DNA of 64,000 bases, from NCBI GenBank assembly GCA_023974075.1, contig CM043789.1:41809025-41873024 (forward strand), given 5' to 3'. The position numbers and the translations under genes were made by a program. Shown piece by piece: positions 53,761 through 64,000 of this stretch; the stretch's first letter is position 1; every line of letters begins with the position of its first letter. The notes under the pieces are model-generated. The model was not told where the DNA came from. It saw only the letters and a program-made list of their open reading frames with translations, and ran no database searches. This DNA is from Chaenocephalus aceratus (lineage: Eukaryota > Chordata > Actinopteri > Perciformes > Channichthyidae).

Positions 53761-54204
53761 CCCCAAACAGGTGAACACCTACCAGTTTCACCCACTGTCT
53801 CTGCCTTCTCCCTCCATGCCTGGTTCCTCCGGTTTGTATCCCGGTAAATAGTTCTGGTCGTAAAGAACCGGGTGATTTGCTCCCGTAACTTCTCGTTTGG
53901 AATATGAGGAAATGAACTGCGGTCTGGTTCTCCCTGCTTACACGCGGTTTGATTGGCTAGCGCTTCTACTGTCAGATTTGCATAAAACGTGTTTGATTGG
54001 CTGGCGCTTCCAGCTCAGCTTCAAAAGTTGAACATTGCTCAACTTTGGAATCCTGGACATCCTGGAAATCTTCGCTTCGCTCCCCCACAATGCAGTTCGG
54101 CGAAAAGCGAGGCAAAGTGACGTCATCCCCATTCAAAGTCAACGGGCAGAGAAGCGTTGGAAGCGGTGGAAGTTTCTTCTGAAGCTGCTGTGTGGACGTA
54201 CCGT
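53564..54204. mobile_element. MITE 'ACGGTACGTCCACAC', intact copy
   Basis: Near-perfect 23-bp inverted ends start acggtacgtccacacagc and end gctgtgtggacgtaccgt. It contains a (TA)n tract (53729-53756). It is the intact relative of the copy that split the slc45a3 exon. Confidence 0.88.
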
Positions 54205-54671
54205 AAGGGTTGTGTTCAGCAGGATCATCTCCACATATGAAGACTACTTTGTGTTTTTTTATATCCAGAAGTAAATAGCTAACATTAAGCTAAACGACAT
54301 CATGGTCGCTAAGCTAAAGGTGGCTAATGTTCGGTATGGTGTTCTTTCTGTTGTAGTCTCATTTAGTTTTTGTTTGCAACTGCTATTCTTATGACACGTA
54401 GACGCTTTGGAAGTGGGGTCGATGCTGACTTTCGTTTTTACGTCATAGATTCGGAGATATCTTGAGCTTGAGCTAACCACATAACTTATTTCAGGCATCT
54501 AACCAAGTAAACAAAACAAACCTTGATGTGAAGACAAGGGGACCGGTAGTGGTAAAGTGTTGACTCGTATCTAACTTCTGCAGCACTCTGTAAGATTAGA
54601 AACGAACGAGCGTCTCGCTAGCAGCAGGTCGAATGATTTTTCTCCTCTCTTAATGGTTTCCAGTGAGAGCC
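54205..54671. other. Sequence upstream of elk4 coding start
   Basis: Ends in ggtttccag at 54663, the acceptor for the first coding exon, so at least one non-coding exon should lie further upstream. I could not identify it. Confidence 0.4.
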
Positions 54672-54878
54672 ATGGACAACTCTGTCACCTTGTGGCAGTT
54701 CCTTCTCCAGCTCCTGTTGGATTCCAGCAATGAGGACCTGATCTGCTGGACCAATGAGGAAGGGGAGTTCAAACTGCTGCAGGCGGAGGAGGTGGCCCGG
54801 CTGTGGGGAGCCCGAAAGAACAAACCCAACATGAACTACGACAAGCTGAGCAGGGCCCTCAGATACTACTACGACAAG
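54672..54878 (+). CDS. elk4: elk4 coding exon 1 (most of ETS domain)
   Basis: The acceptor tttccag at 54663 lies eight bases before the ATG. 69 codons end at YYYDK before gtgagc, the standard ETS intron position. Confidence 0.96.
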
Positions 54879-57362
54879 GTGAGCACAGCAAGTCCTCTCT
54901 TCCACATCAACATGTGTCCCCTCTTCTTCATGTCTCTTCTACATCAACATGTGTCCCCTCTTCTTCATGTCTCTTCTACATCAACATGTGTCCCCTCTTC
55001 TTCATGTCTCTTCTACATCAACATGTGTCCCCTCTTCTTCATGTCTCTTCTACATCAACATGTGTCCCCTCTTCTTCATGTCTCTTGTACATCAACATGT
55101 GTCCCCTCTTCTTCATATCTCTTCTACATCAACATGTGTCCTCTCTTCTTCATGTCTCTTCTACATCAACATGTGTCCCCTCTTCTTCATGTCTCTTCTA
55201 CATCAACATGTGTCCCCTCTTCTTCATGTCTCTTCTACATCAACATGTGTCCCCTCTTCTTCATGTCTCTTCTACATCAACATGTGTCCCCTCTTCTTCA
55301 TGTCTCTTCTACATCAACATGTGTCCCCTCTTCTTCATGTCTCTTCTACATCAACATGTGTCCCCTCTTCTTCATGTCTCTTGTACATCAACATGTGTCC
55401 CCTCTTCTTCATATCTCTTCTACATCAACATGTGTCCTCTCTTCTTCATGTCTCTTCTACATCAACATGTGTCCCCTCTTCTTCATGTCTCTTCTACATC
55501 AACATGTGTCCCCTCTTCTTCATGTCTCTTCTACGTCAACATGTGTCCCCTCTTCTTCATGTCTCTTCTACGTCAACATGTGTCCCCTCTTCTTCATGCC
55601 AAATGTTGATGGTACACTGGAGCCTTAATTTAAATCTTATATTTGCCTCTTATTATTCATATATGTATTACATCCATAGCCATAGCACGCCCTTTTTAGG
55701 CTTTCAAAACATTTATCAGGTTTCAAGGAAGAAGTAAACAGATGTATGTTAATAATATAATTAGGGAGGGATGAACCCCTCTTTAATGGTCACACATGCA
55801 GAGCACACAGTGACACGTGTTCTCTGCTTTGAACCCATCCTAGCACCAGGAGTCGAGTACTAGGAGCAGTGGGCAGCTATTGCACAGCGCCCGGGGAGCA
55901 ATGGGAGTGAGGGGGTAAGGGGGGTGTATGGTGCCTTGCTCAAGGGCAGGGAAGGAGGTGAACTGGGACTAGGAGTGGGCAATATTGAAAAATATATTAT
56001 CACGATATTTTTCATGCAGTATCACGATAGACGATATATATCACGATATTTTTTCATGTCGGTTAATATGGTTATTTTTCAAGTTACTTAACAGTACAAG
56101 CACCTACAAGGTAACAGAAACTAAAACAAAAAGGAGCAACAGACCAAAATAGCATTTCAAGCTGGTTTTATTTCTGAAATGAATCCCTGAATGAACAATT
56201 CAACATTTTGATATGGCTTCAAGGCACAGTTTCTCAGTATAAACATGAACTTTCTGAGGTAGCACTAGCAGTGAACATCAATAAACATGAAAAGGAGGGT
56301 AAAACATAACTAACTACTCATCAATGAGGAAAAGTCAGTGCCAAACAATTAAAATGTAAACTTTAGACTTGAAGTGCAATAAAATACTTTAGCATAACGG
56401 AAGGGAAAAGTTATTTTTTTCATATTTTTTTTTCTATTTTTTTTTATTTTTTTTATCACGATAGATACGATATCTCTGAAAAAGCATATCGTGGAGACCT
56501 AATATCGTCACGACGATATATATCGTCATATATCGCCCACCCCTAACTGGGACCTCTCCAAGTAGCAGTCCACACTCCATTTGTAGGTCTGGTCGGGGAC
56601 TTGAACCGACGACCCTACGGCTCGCAGTCCAAACGGACACAGTTTGTCCGTTTGTTTGTAGTAGTGCTGGTGCAGGATTGTTGTCCGGCCTGGAGTCAAA
56701 TTAGAGGGTGTTTTCCAAGAGTAGTGGGGGTGCACATGCAGGGGTTACAGTGCCGACTGTATGGGCTTAACGGATATCCATCTTTTATAAGCTGTACTTA
56801 TTTAACAATATGGTAGTTGGACTAGTCTTTTAATGTCCCTTCTGTACTATGCCATGTCTTTTTATGCTGCTGCAACGCAAACATTTTCCAGATTGGGATC
56901 AATAAAGTACTTCTTATCTTATCTTAGACGGCATTGGAGCTCTGACCGACGCAGCTAATGTTGGCAAATAATGTTGCTAACAGGCTCTTTCCGGGCGCAG
57001 CAGCTTGGGATGAGGCAATACACATATGACATGACACCTTTAAGAGTAATGATTGGAGCACTGAAAAGGATCAAAGCAGTAACTATCACTAATAGTGAGC
57101 CACAGTTCAAGGTTTTCTCGAAAACATGCATTTTCAAGTCCAGGTAAATACTGATTTAGATATTTCTGAGTGTCACAGTTAAACCTCGAAAAAGGGGGTG
57201 CAGTTGCAGCCTATATTTGTTTTTATAATTTCCCAGGAACCCCTTTTTGTTTTTCTAGAAGGAACAAAGACTAACATAATGTGTACGTATTAACTTGCAT
57301 CACTTAAAGTATGGTTTTTATAGCAGTCTGTAGCCACCATGTAAGTATGCATACCCCCATCT

Positions 57363-57393
<31 letters not shown>

Positions 57394-60300
57394 AGCCCTC
57401 AGAAGAAGTGAAATGACACTTTTGATCTAGTACAATTTTGACTGAGATAAGAACGGACGTGACACAGCTGTAACGTTGCTTGTGGCAATATTATCGCCCT
57501 TCTTCGGTGTTCCAGAAACTCCAAATGAGGTGAGATCATGCGAATGAGGTCAGACTCTTAACTGTCAGTCTTAATCAAAACAACGACATGATGCCCGAGT
57601 TGAATAAGCACCGCTGTTCAGAAGCATTAGCAGCTGGATACTCTGAGGGGAATCAAACCAAAGACAGCTCCAGCAAACGGAGAAACACGAGTTTATTGCA
57701 TCTCAGAATTGTCTGCTGCTGCTGCTCGGTGGCAGACGGAAGAGAGGCGAGGGCGGCCTGTCTCTGCGTGTGGTTTGGCAGCAGAAGCACAGCCTGACCC
57801 TGTGGGTGTTCTGGGCAGGGCTGGTATGTTCGGCTGTAAGTAGCTGCTGCTAGTTTGGTGCAGACAGGAAGCTGAGCTGTCCCACGTTCAAGCCTTTTTC
57901 TGTGGTCTCATTCTGCTATTTCTGCACCCCATTGCCTCTTTGCTCGTGTCGTGCATTGTGCAGGGAAGTCTTGTTTATAGTATTTGGTCAATTAGTCAAT
58001 ATAACTGCATTTAGAGTGTGTTTCCAGATCGCTCAAAGCACTTTTGCATAACAAAGGTTAGCATTCAAACACATTCGCCATACAAGGTGCCCAATGCTCT
58101 GGTTCTAGGGTTTGCATAACACCGGAAAGCAGGCAGAGTTTGAGAAGAATAGGGATTGTATTTACCCAAATGATTGACAGTATCTAGGAGGTTACAAGAC
58201 ACTGAAGGAGTTGGGTTAGCATTTGAGATTTGACACCTGTCGTAGCTTTATTCTTTGTTTTGTTCAAGCCACTAAGACACCTTTTAAATAGACTAATGTG
58301 CTTTATAGAAATGTATTACCGTACTCTTCGGACTATAAGCCGCGACTTTTCCCCATTTTCTTTGTACAGCTAACGGCCACTAGGGGACCTCCTAAATCTA
58401 TGGATTTTACAGGTAACATTAACCACCTTTAACGCTATGGGCTCTAGGACCGGTCCGCGCCCGCCACCTCTAAGCGGCGGGCTCCAGCAGGAAAAGCTGG
58501 AGGCCGGAAAAGAGTGAGACAGGTCGCGCGCCAAAGTAAAAGTGGAACCGAGAGACAGAACGAGAGCAAGACAGACGGACAATTTAGCTGCTGCGGCTGA
58601 TATGCAGGTGCGCTTTATAGTCCGAAAAGTACGGTAGTTGTATTTACATTTGCTCTGACTGGCGGATGATGTGTTGTTTTTATGCGACTTGTGGTAAATA
58701 ATCCAAATTAAATACAATTCAGCGACGGGAATATGCATTTCAAATAGTCAAACAATTCAAAAACTCAAATAAAATGATTTGAAAACGTAGATTTTCTTTC
58801 TTTATTATATGTTGTACGTAAAATATAATTGAACGGTTCAAAACGGTGGCGTCTTCCACACAGGTTGGCAATATCTGTGTCTCTTAAAGGCTGGCCCCAT
58901 GGGATTTGTAGTCCTTTATAATCCATTGACTACAGAAGTCGCCACTAGGTTAGAATATTTGGCTTTTTTCGCAAAAACAAAGAAAACTTGCTCGAACAAC
59001 ACCTTAAAATAAAAATAAAGTGTACTTGTGAAGTGAAAGAAAAACCGAAAACCTAACCTGTTAAGATATCTCGTTTGTTCTGCTGCTTATAGTTCTATCA
59101 GTTATAGACATACAGTTGGAGCAATTTGGGATCAAGTATCTCACCAAAGGACATATTGACTGCAGGAACTGAAAATGAAACCACAGGCCTTCTGATTGGT
59201 CGATGGCTACCTCTACAGCCGTTCACTCTCTGCCTATATGATGTTCCTTTTTCCTTTAGTTCTATTAACCAACATTTAAAACTTACATCTGCATTTGCTC
59301 TCCTGTGTCTTCCAGAACATCATAAAGAAGGTGAACGGGCAGAAGTTCGTGTATCGCTTCGTGTCCTATCCAGACATCTTGAAAGGAGACGTTGCCTCCC
59401 GGACAGAGGGCGGGGAGGTGGGTGCTGGGGGGGGCGTCCCTCCCCTTTTAAAGAGGGGAGACAGCACCCCACAAGATGGAGAGCCTGGTCTGAGCTCCAG
59501 CACCAAGCAGTCAAACCGAAACGACTACATCCACTCCGGCCTGTACACCTCCTTCACCCTCAACTCGCTGCAGAACGGACGCCAGCTCTTCAAGTCCATC
59601 AAAATAGAGAATCCAGCGGAGAAGTTAGCGGACAAACGAGGAGTCGCTGCGTCCGCCCAGAACCAAGAGCTGTCTCCTCCGCCTCAAACCGCCCTGCCGT
59701 CCGTTATAAAGTTTGGAAACACGCCTCCAAAGCCAGCGCCGTCCCCTCAGGTTTCCGTAGAGATGACCCTGATGTCCAGCCACTTGGGGGCCGAAGACAT
59801 TAACTCCATCTCCTCCCTGCCGTCTCACTCCGTCTACTCCTTGGAACACATCCGCCCGTCAGCAACGACGTTCAGCATCCAGGAGCTGACCTCTGCCAGC
59901 CCGTCCCCCAGCCTCGTGCCCGACTCCTCCCAGGAGCTGTTGATCGACAGCGACATCGAGTCCGGATCGTCTCAGACTGCAGACAATCAGGCCCGGGAGA
60001 AGGCACGTATACATCAGAGTCAGAAACAGTTTTATTACCAGGTAGGTTGACACGTACGAGGAATTTGACTTGATGTCGTGGTGCGTACACTCAGGCACAG
60101 GAGAAGGCTAGTATACACATCTCAAGATTAAAGGGTTTTATTGTCACGTGTGCATAGCTGCAGCGTAGATATGACGATGAGAATCTGAGGTCACAGGCTC
60201 CTCCAACAGTGCAACACAATAACACAGATACAATAATGCAAGTACCGTACTTTTCGGACTATAAGCCGCGACTTTTTTCCCCATTTTTCTTGTACAGCTA

Positions 60301-61380
60301 ACGGCCACTAGGGAACCTCCTAAATCTATGGATTTTACAGGTAAAATTAACCACCTTTAACTCTATGGGCTCTAGGACCGGTCCGCGCCCGCCACCTCTA
60401 AGCGGCGGGCTCCAGCAGGAAAAGCTGGAGGCCGGAAAAGAGCGAGACAGGTCGCGCGCCAAAGTAAAAGTGGAACCGAGAGACAGAACGAGAGCAAGAC
60501 AGACGGACAATTTAGCTGCTGCGGCTCATATGCAGGTGCGCTTTATAGTCCGAAAAGTACGGTAAATAGAATAGAAATAGTGCATCTCACACAATGGTTC
60601 CTTTACAGAGGAAATAATAGGAACGTTACACTTGAAAAGCCCTGAAAATGTTCTTTCTATCAGCTTCTTTGGGGCAAACATGTTCGGCCAAAGATTATTC
60701 CTTTCCACGATAGAGAAGGAATGAGTCCTTCCATCAGGAAATATTTAGGGATTCGGGATTGTTAAACGGCACAATGGCAAATGATCCTTTACGTTTCTGA
60801 CTCAAATATAAGTTTTCCTTTGAGCTCTGGTTTCCACTAACTCATCAGCGAAATATCTAACTACGAAATATTTTCAATATGTTCCCCAGCTAGTCTGACT
60901 GTGTTTCCTGTGCTTAGTGTACAGTGAAAAACAATACCTGCTATGAGAGCGATGACATTAAACCAATACCTTCAAGTTGTGGCGAATAATGGCGCTGAAC
61001 AGTTGCTCAACTGGGACAACGCCAGTGTGCTTGTTACGTACCCATTCTCGATTATATACATATTATGATGGATTATAATTCTAAAGTGAATTCACATACC
61101 TCTTACTTTGATGACTGAAGACTGTAATCCCTCTCCTCTCCAGCAGGTGGACAGCGGGATGGGTTTGTCCGGAGATGAGACTAGTTTCATGGACGCTGAA
61201 ACCAGCTCCTCGTCTCTGAGCAGCAGCATGTGCATTCTGAGCGCCGCAAAGGCACGCAAACCTCCCAAGATCCTGCAGATCAGTCCCCCCACTCTGCTGG
61301 TCACCACCTCGGACTTCTCCCCCATGAACCTCTGCAGCCCCTCCCTCCCCACGGCCTCCCTCACACCAGCAATGCTACAG
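54672..61380 (+). CDS. elk4: ELK4 (SAP-1) ETS factor, partial
   Basis: ELK4 is a ternary complex factor: a nuclear ETS-domain protein that binds GGA(A/T) sites next to CArG boxes together with SRF and is activated by MAP-kinase phosphorylation. Coding exons seen are 54672-54878, 59316-60002 (or 60041) and 61144-61380, all joined in phase 0, giving about 377 residues. The last exon is beyond the window. The ETS domain (residues 1 to ~90) has [41 protein letters not shown] and [13 protein letters not shown], and is closer to ELK4 than to ELK1 ([20 protein letters not shown]). The B-box for SRF contact is [17 protein letters not shown] (about 138-154). The third exon has the D-type MAPK docking site [17 protein letters not shown] and [12 protein letters not shown] of the transactivation domain. 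Start ATG is in agccATGG. No frameshift seen. Confidence 0.95.
54905..55598. repeat. 37-bp minisatellite in elk4 intron 1, about 19 copies
   Basis: Unit catcaacatgtgtcccctct plus tcttcatgtctcttcta begins 26 bases after the donor. A variant trio (cttgtacatc, cttcatatc, gtcctctc) occurs at 55083-55141 and again 296 bp (8 units) later, so an eight-unit block was duplicated. Because the unit length is not a multiple of 3, reading through cycles frames; a frame stays open from the exon, which is incidental. Confidence 0.94.
55760..56650 (-). mobile_element. tRNA-derived SINE split by a hAT
   Basis: Minus-strand head ggactgcgagccgtagg and cggttcaagtccccgacc (tRNA B box) is at 56590-56640. The body ggtcccagttcacctcc is cut at 55969/56554 by the hAT and continues gcccttgagcaaggcacc, gcgctgtgcaatagctgcc to a tail at about 55770 (gaccattaaagagggg). 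Confidence 0.75.
55970..56545. mobile_element. hAT-like MITE 'TAGGRGTGGGC'
   Basis: An exact 8-bp duplication actgggac (55962-55969, 56546-56553) flanks ends taggagtgggcaatat and atatcgcccacccta-like. Interior is AT-rich with 'atcacgatat' words at both ends. The SINE reads continuously once it is removed. Confidence 0.9.
56651..58316. other. elk4 intron 1: LINE tail, poly-C, unassigned
   Basis: Positions 56840-56940 are a Rex1-like LINE 3' tail (ctgctgcaacgcaaac, gggatcaataaagtac, ttcttatcttatctta). A run of 30 C lies at 57364-57393. The remainder is unassigned with no exon recognised. Confidence 0.6.
58319..58634. mobile_element. Tc1/mariner-like MITE, copy 1
   Basis: TA on each side (58317-58318, 58635-58636), ends ccgtactcttcggactataa and ttatagtccgaaaagtacgg. 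A 316-bp GC-rich interior (ggaccggtccgcgccc). Same orientation as copy 2. Confidence 0.9.
58637..59315. other. elk4 intron 1, 3' end
   Basis: Unassigned sequence ending in the acceptor gtgtcttccag. Confidence 0.5.
59316..60002 (+). CDS. elk4: elk4 coding exon 2 (ETS end, B-box)
   Basis: Starts [20 protein letters not shown] and covers a Gly-rich linker, the B-box and a Ser/Pro-rich middle ending in an acidic patch ([12 protein letters not shown]) and QAREK. The 3' end is ambiguous: gagaag|gcacgt at 60002 would be a GC-AG donor, while taccag|gtaggt at 60041 is a standard donor within adjoining repeat sequence. Both keep phase 0. Confidence 0.9.
60010..60240 (-). mobile_element. LINE-derived repeat next to elk4 exon
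   Basis: catcagagtcagaaacag, ttattaccaggtaggttg and acgaggaatttgacttga match 63650-63710; a second similar block (aagggttttattgtcacg) is at 60130. It reads like a LINE 3' region in reverse. Starts within about 10 bp of the conserved exon end. Confidence 0.7.
60245..60562. mobile_element. Tc1/mariner-like MITE, copy 2
   Basis: TA on each side (60243-60244, 60563-60564), ends ccgtacttttcggactataa and its complement. About 95% alike copy 1 by eye and in the same orientation. Confidence 0.93.
60565..61143. other. elk4 intron 2, remainder
   Basis: Unassigned; ends in the acceptor cctctccag. Confidence 0.5.
61144..61380 (+). CDS. elk4: elk4 coding exon 3 (D-domain and TAD)
   Basis: 79 codons from [12 protein letters not shown] to SLTPAMLQ before gtgaga. 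A tandem cagcag at the 3' splice site (61141-61146) allows loss of one Gln by alternative acceptor use. Contains the MAPK docking motif and SP/TP sites. Confidence 0.93.
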
Positions 61381-61872
61381 GTGAGAGCATTGCTAGTTGG
61401 TAGTTTGATTTGATTATAACAAGAACTATTATACAAACTTAATCAGTGTCAAATTGATATACACAAATATTACTGATTCTTAGTTTACACTTATTTAATC
61501 CCACCCCTTCTCTCACAAACTAAATGATTAACATATATATGTAGTTAAATACCTATTAAGCAACACGTTCATACGATAACACTTGAATGGTCAGATCAAG
61601 TCTGCATCCCAGCAGCTCCATGTGTAACATCAACAGACACGTATCAAGACACAATACATGAACACCAAACATTCAACATATCATCCCAATCACTGGGAGA
61701 AAGCATGCTCAAAGGCCTTCAGCGTGCTCAAAGGGCCTTCAGCGTGCATCTGGAGCTCTGTGTTCACTGAGAGGACTGACTGGAGCACAAAGGATGCTTC
61801 ACTCTGACTTTAATGAATCGTGGGACCCTGTATCTCCATTTACATGGTTTATTAAAACATTTGTTAAAATAA
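61381..61872. other. elk4 intron 3, 5' part
   Basis: A short tandem (caaaggccttcagcgtg, 61710-61750, two copies). No exon. Confidence 0.5.
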
Positions 61873-62392
61873 CAGGGGGTCCGCGGGGTCTTAAAAAGTA
61901 TTAAAAGATGATAAATCAATTTAGCGAAAATTAAGGCTATTAAAAAATATTAAACAGCATTTTCCAAGGTATTACATTTTGTAGCTTGTTTTCAGTCAGT
62001 ATATGAATTGTCCAAAGAGGTTGTGTTCTACAGTCTGCCTGGATGTAATCATGGCGTAGGTGTGTCGTGTGATTCTGTGGAGTTTATTGATGGCATCCTG
62101 TTGGGTTTGACGTCATCTGAACAGGACGTCGCACGCTCACTGCTTGATAGCGCGCGAAGGTCCGTTTACGCCGGTTGCTAAGCAACATCGTTATGGGGAA
62201 ATGCAAGTCTGCGTCCAAATATTGGACGATAAGGAGGAAGGACAATCAATACTGTATATAGTCAATGTGAGGTAAAGTGTGTCGCCAAGGTAACCGGATA
62301 GAACTCAAAGTGGCGATGAGGTCTTAAAGTGTACGGAAAGGGTCTTAAAGAAGGTCTTAAAAGGTTTTACATTTGACTTCAGGATTCCTGCA
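61873..62392. mobile_element. MITE 'CAGGGGGTCCGCGGGGTC'
   Basis: Begins cagggggtccgcggggtc with ttaaaaagtattaaaag and ends tcttaaaaggttttaca, gacttcaggattcctg, matching a common hAT-type fish MITE from memory. The duplication could not be fixed. Confidence 0.6.
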
Positions 62393-62617
62393 TTTACCCT
62401 GAATAAAGAAAATACAAATCAGAAGGTGAATAAGTGATAAGACTGTTTCAGGTTGGAGATGATTGTTAGATTGTCATGCCAGCTGTAAGGAAGATGCACA
62501 ATTACCCGTACACATGGTAACGTGTGGTATGTTAGCACTTAATGGCGAATAAATAAAATATGAAATCTTTCTTAATTCTGCTAATGAGTTGGTAGGACTG
62601 GTTCCCCAAGTCCTTGA

Positions 62618-63254
62618 AGGGGACCTATCATGCAAAATGCACTTTGTGATGTCTTTTATACATAAATATGTGTCCCCGGTGTGTCGGGGAACTCACGCAG
62701 CGTCAGAAAATAAAACCTTTTCTTTTTTCCTCCGTACCCAAATCTTTTAAAAAGGGGGTACAACGAGCGGATACAGATTTGCTGCAGATATGACGTCATT
62801 TCGGACGGTGGACCCACAGAAACAATGCCTGGCGTGTTTTGGACGTAATCTCGTCTTTGTTTACATTAGCAAGCCTCGCTAACACTCAGAGCTAACCTGT
62901 ACTGGAGAGCACGTGTTTAAAAAGCAGGAAATAAAAAAAGGAACTCACCTTGTGATAAACCCACAAGAGAAAAAGCATTTGAGCTCCATACTGTTTCAGA
63001 AATAATCCTTGATGTGGTTTAGAACAGGATGGCGTTTTATCACAGCAGAATTTAACTTTAACTTTATCTCCGGTGGAATTCTGATCGGGCATTAGCTCCG
63101 CCTCCTCTAACAGGGCTGAAGAAGAGGGGTTTGAGCAGTATGAGGCATGGCTGCAACGGGTGATCTGTTTGGTATTTTAAGCAAAAAACTTCACATGTTT
63201 TGTAAAGGTATGGCCCTGCAATATATGTTTCTAATATAGCATGATAGGTCCCCT
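62618..63254. mobile_element. TTAA-type MITE 'AGGGGACCTATCATGC'
   Basis: Flanked by TTGA (62614) and TTAA (63255-63258). Ends aggggacctatcatgc and gcatgataggtcccct are perfect inverted repeats. Similar termini to 1144-2332 suggest a shared mobilising transposase. Non-coding. Confidence 0.88.
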
Positions 63255-63258
63255 TTAA

Positions 63259-63649
63259 GTTAAAAAAAATCCCATATCTAAATATTCTGCTGCAATAAAA
63301 AATAACATCTTGCACTCCTTGCCACACACAAAGCATCAATCAAAACGGGTTACACTTTACTCAAATGTCCAATTGTGCTTGAGGATTTTCTTTTGGCATG
63401 AAGACAGCATAACACATGACGACACATATCTATAATCCAAACCTTCAATAGAAGCTTTGAACGTAATAAAAACAAACATTTTGTACAGCCAACTAATAAA
63501 GTCATTTAGCCATTATACCATTGGAGCATGACCTAACTCCCAAACGACATGGATGCTTCATCTGATCACTATTGAATTATATTATTATATTTCTTCTGAA
63601 GGCTTTCAATTACAAAACCTGCCTCTTTCAAATGAACACGCTCAGATTA
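63259..63649. other. elk4 intron 3, nothing assigned
   Basis: No elk4 exon was found in this stretch. Confidence 0.45.
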
Positions 63650-64000
63650 GATGATCAGAAGCGGGTTTATTGCCAGGTAGGTTCGCACATGCTAGGAATT
63701 TGACTTGACTTGAAAGAAATCTAATATAAAACTAAAAATATTTTACACCGTAATAAAATACAGTTAAATAGCAATAAAAATAAAGCAGTAATTTACATGG
63801 AAATAGAATGTTATGAATGCATTTTATAATATAAACTATGAAATGTGAATATGTGCAGAAAGGAGTATGAACATTGTGTGCATTAATGTAATGCATATAG
63901 AGATATGGCAGAGAGGGGGCGGGCCTTGTTTAAGAGGCCGGTAGCGGAGGGGAAGAAACTGTTCAGGTGGCGAGAGGTTTTAGTCATGATGGAGCGCAGC
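63650..64000 (-). mobile_element. LINE 3' fragment at window end
   Basis: Begins cagaagcgggtttattgcc and aggaatttgacttgact and ends ggaagaaactgttcaggtg near 63975, typical of a Rex1-like 3' region in reverse. Continues beyond the window. Confidence 0.65.

Noticed and set aside
54663..55737. Long open frames (up to 321 codons) through the elk4 intron repeat
   Set aside because: They run from the ETS exon through a good donor into a 37-bp minisatellite; the real exon ends at 54878.

Overview
The window looks like nuclear DNA of a ray-finned fish, probably a percomorph teleost (the exact group is not determined). The evidence is three vertebrate genes split by GT-AG introns, very long (CA)n tracts, tRNA-derived SINEs, L2- and Rex1-type LINE fragments, and a very high density of hAT-like, TTAA-flanked, Tc1/mariner-like and P/THAP-like elements. 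No bacterial or phage genes, CRISPR arrays or operons are present.

Genes, all on the + strand. (1) 849-14136: remains of slc45a3, an MFS sugar transporter. Five exon pieces keep vertebrate exon phases, but they carry a premature TGA and a TAG, about three frameshifts, a DNA transposon with a nested LINE inside one exon, a lost cytoplasmic-loop segment, and a LINE in place of the last codons. I call it a pseudogene. (2) 24127-31347: a KLF15-type Kruppel-like factor with a CCAAT/E-box promoter-like start, a likely non-coding first exon and three coding exons. It is intact except for one extra base between zinc fingers 1 and 2. (3) 54672-61380 and beyond the window: elk4, an ETS-domain SRF partner (ternary complex factor), with three coding exons here and the last one off the right edge.

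The order slc45a3 - elk4 on one strand matches human 1q32.1, as I recall it. The KLF15-like gene between them is absent from the human interval. Human KLF15 lies near SLC41A3, and SLC41A1 lies near SLC45A3/ELK4, so this gene may be a whole-genome-duplication paralog kept in fish.

Layout: 1-14.1 kb, slc45a3 remnants between nested MITEs and a 57-bp minisatellite; 14.1-24.1 kb, LINE fragments, a P/THAP-like element with a nested hAT, and a 1.5-kb hAT-like element; 24.1-31.3 kb, the KLF gene; 31.3-54.6 kb, intergenic DNA with LINE tails, hATs (including a hAT nested in a hAT with opposed BED-finger ORFs) and a 209-bp CA tract; 54.6-64 kb, elk4 with a 37-bp minisatellite in intron 1, two mariner-type MITEs flanking its second coding exon, and a repeat abutting that exon's 3' end.

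Many hAT boundaries are supported by 8-bp target-site duplications read directly from the sequence. Family names are from memory and terminal motifs; no database search was run.
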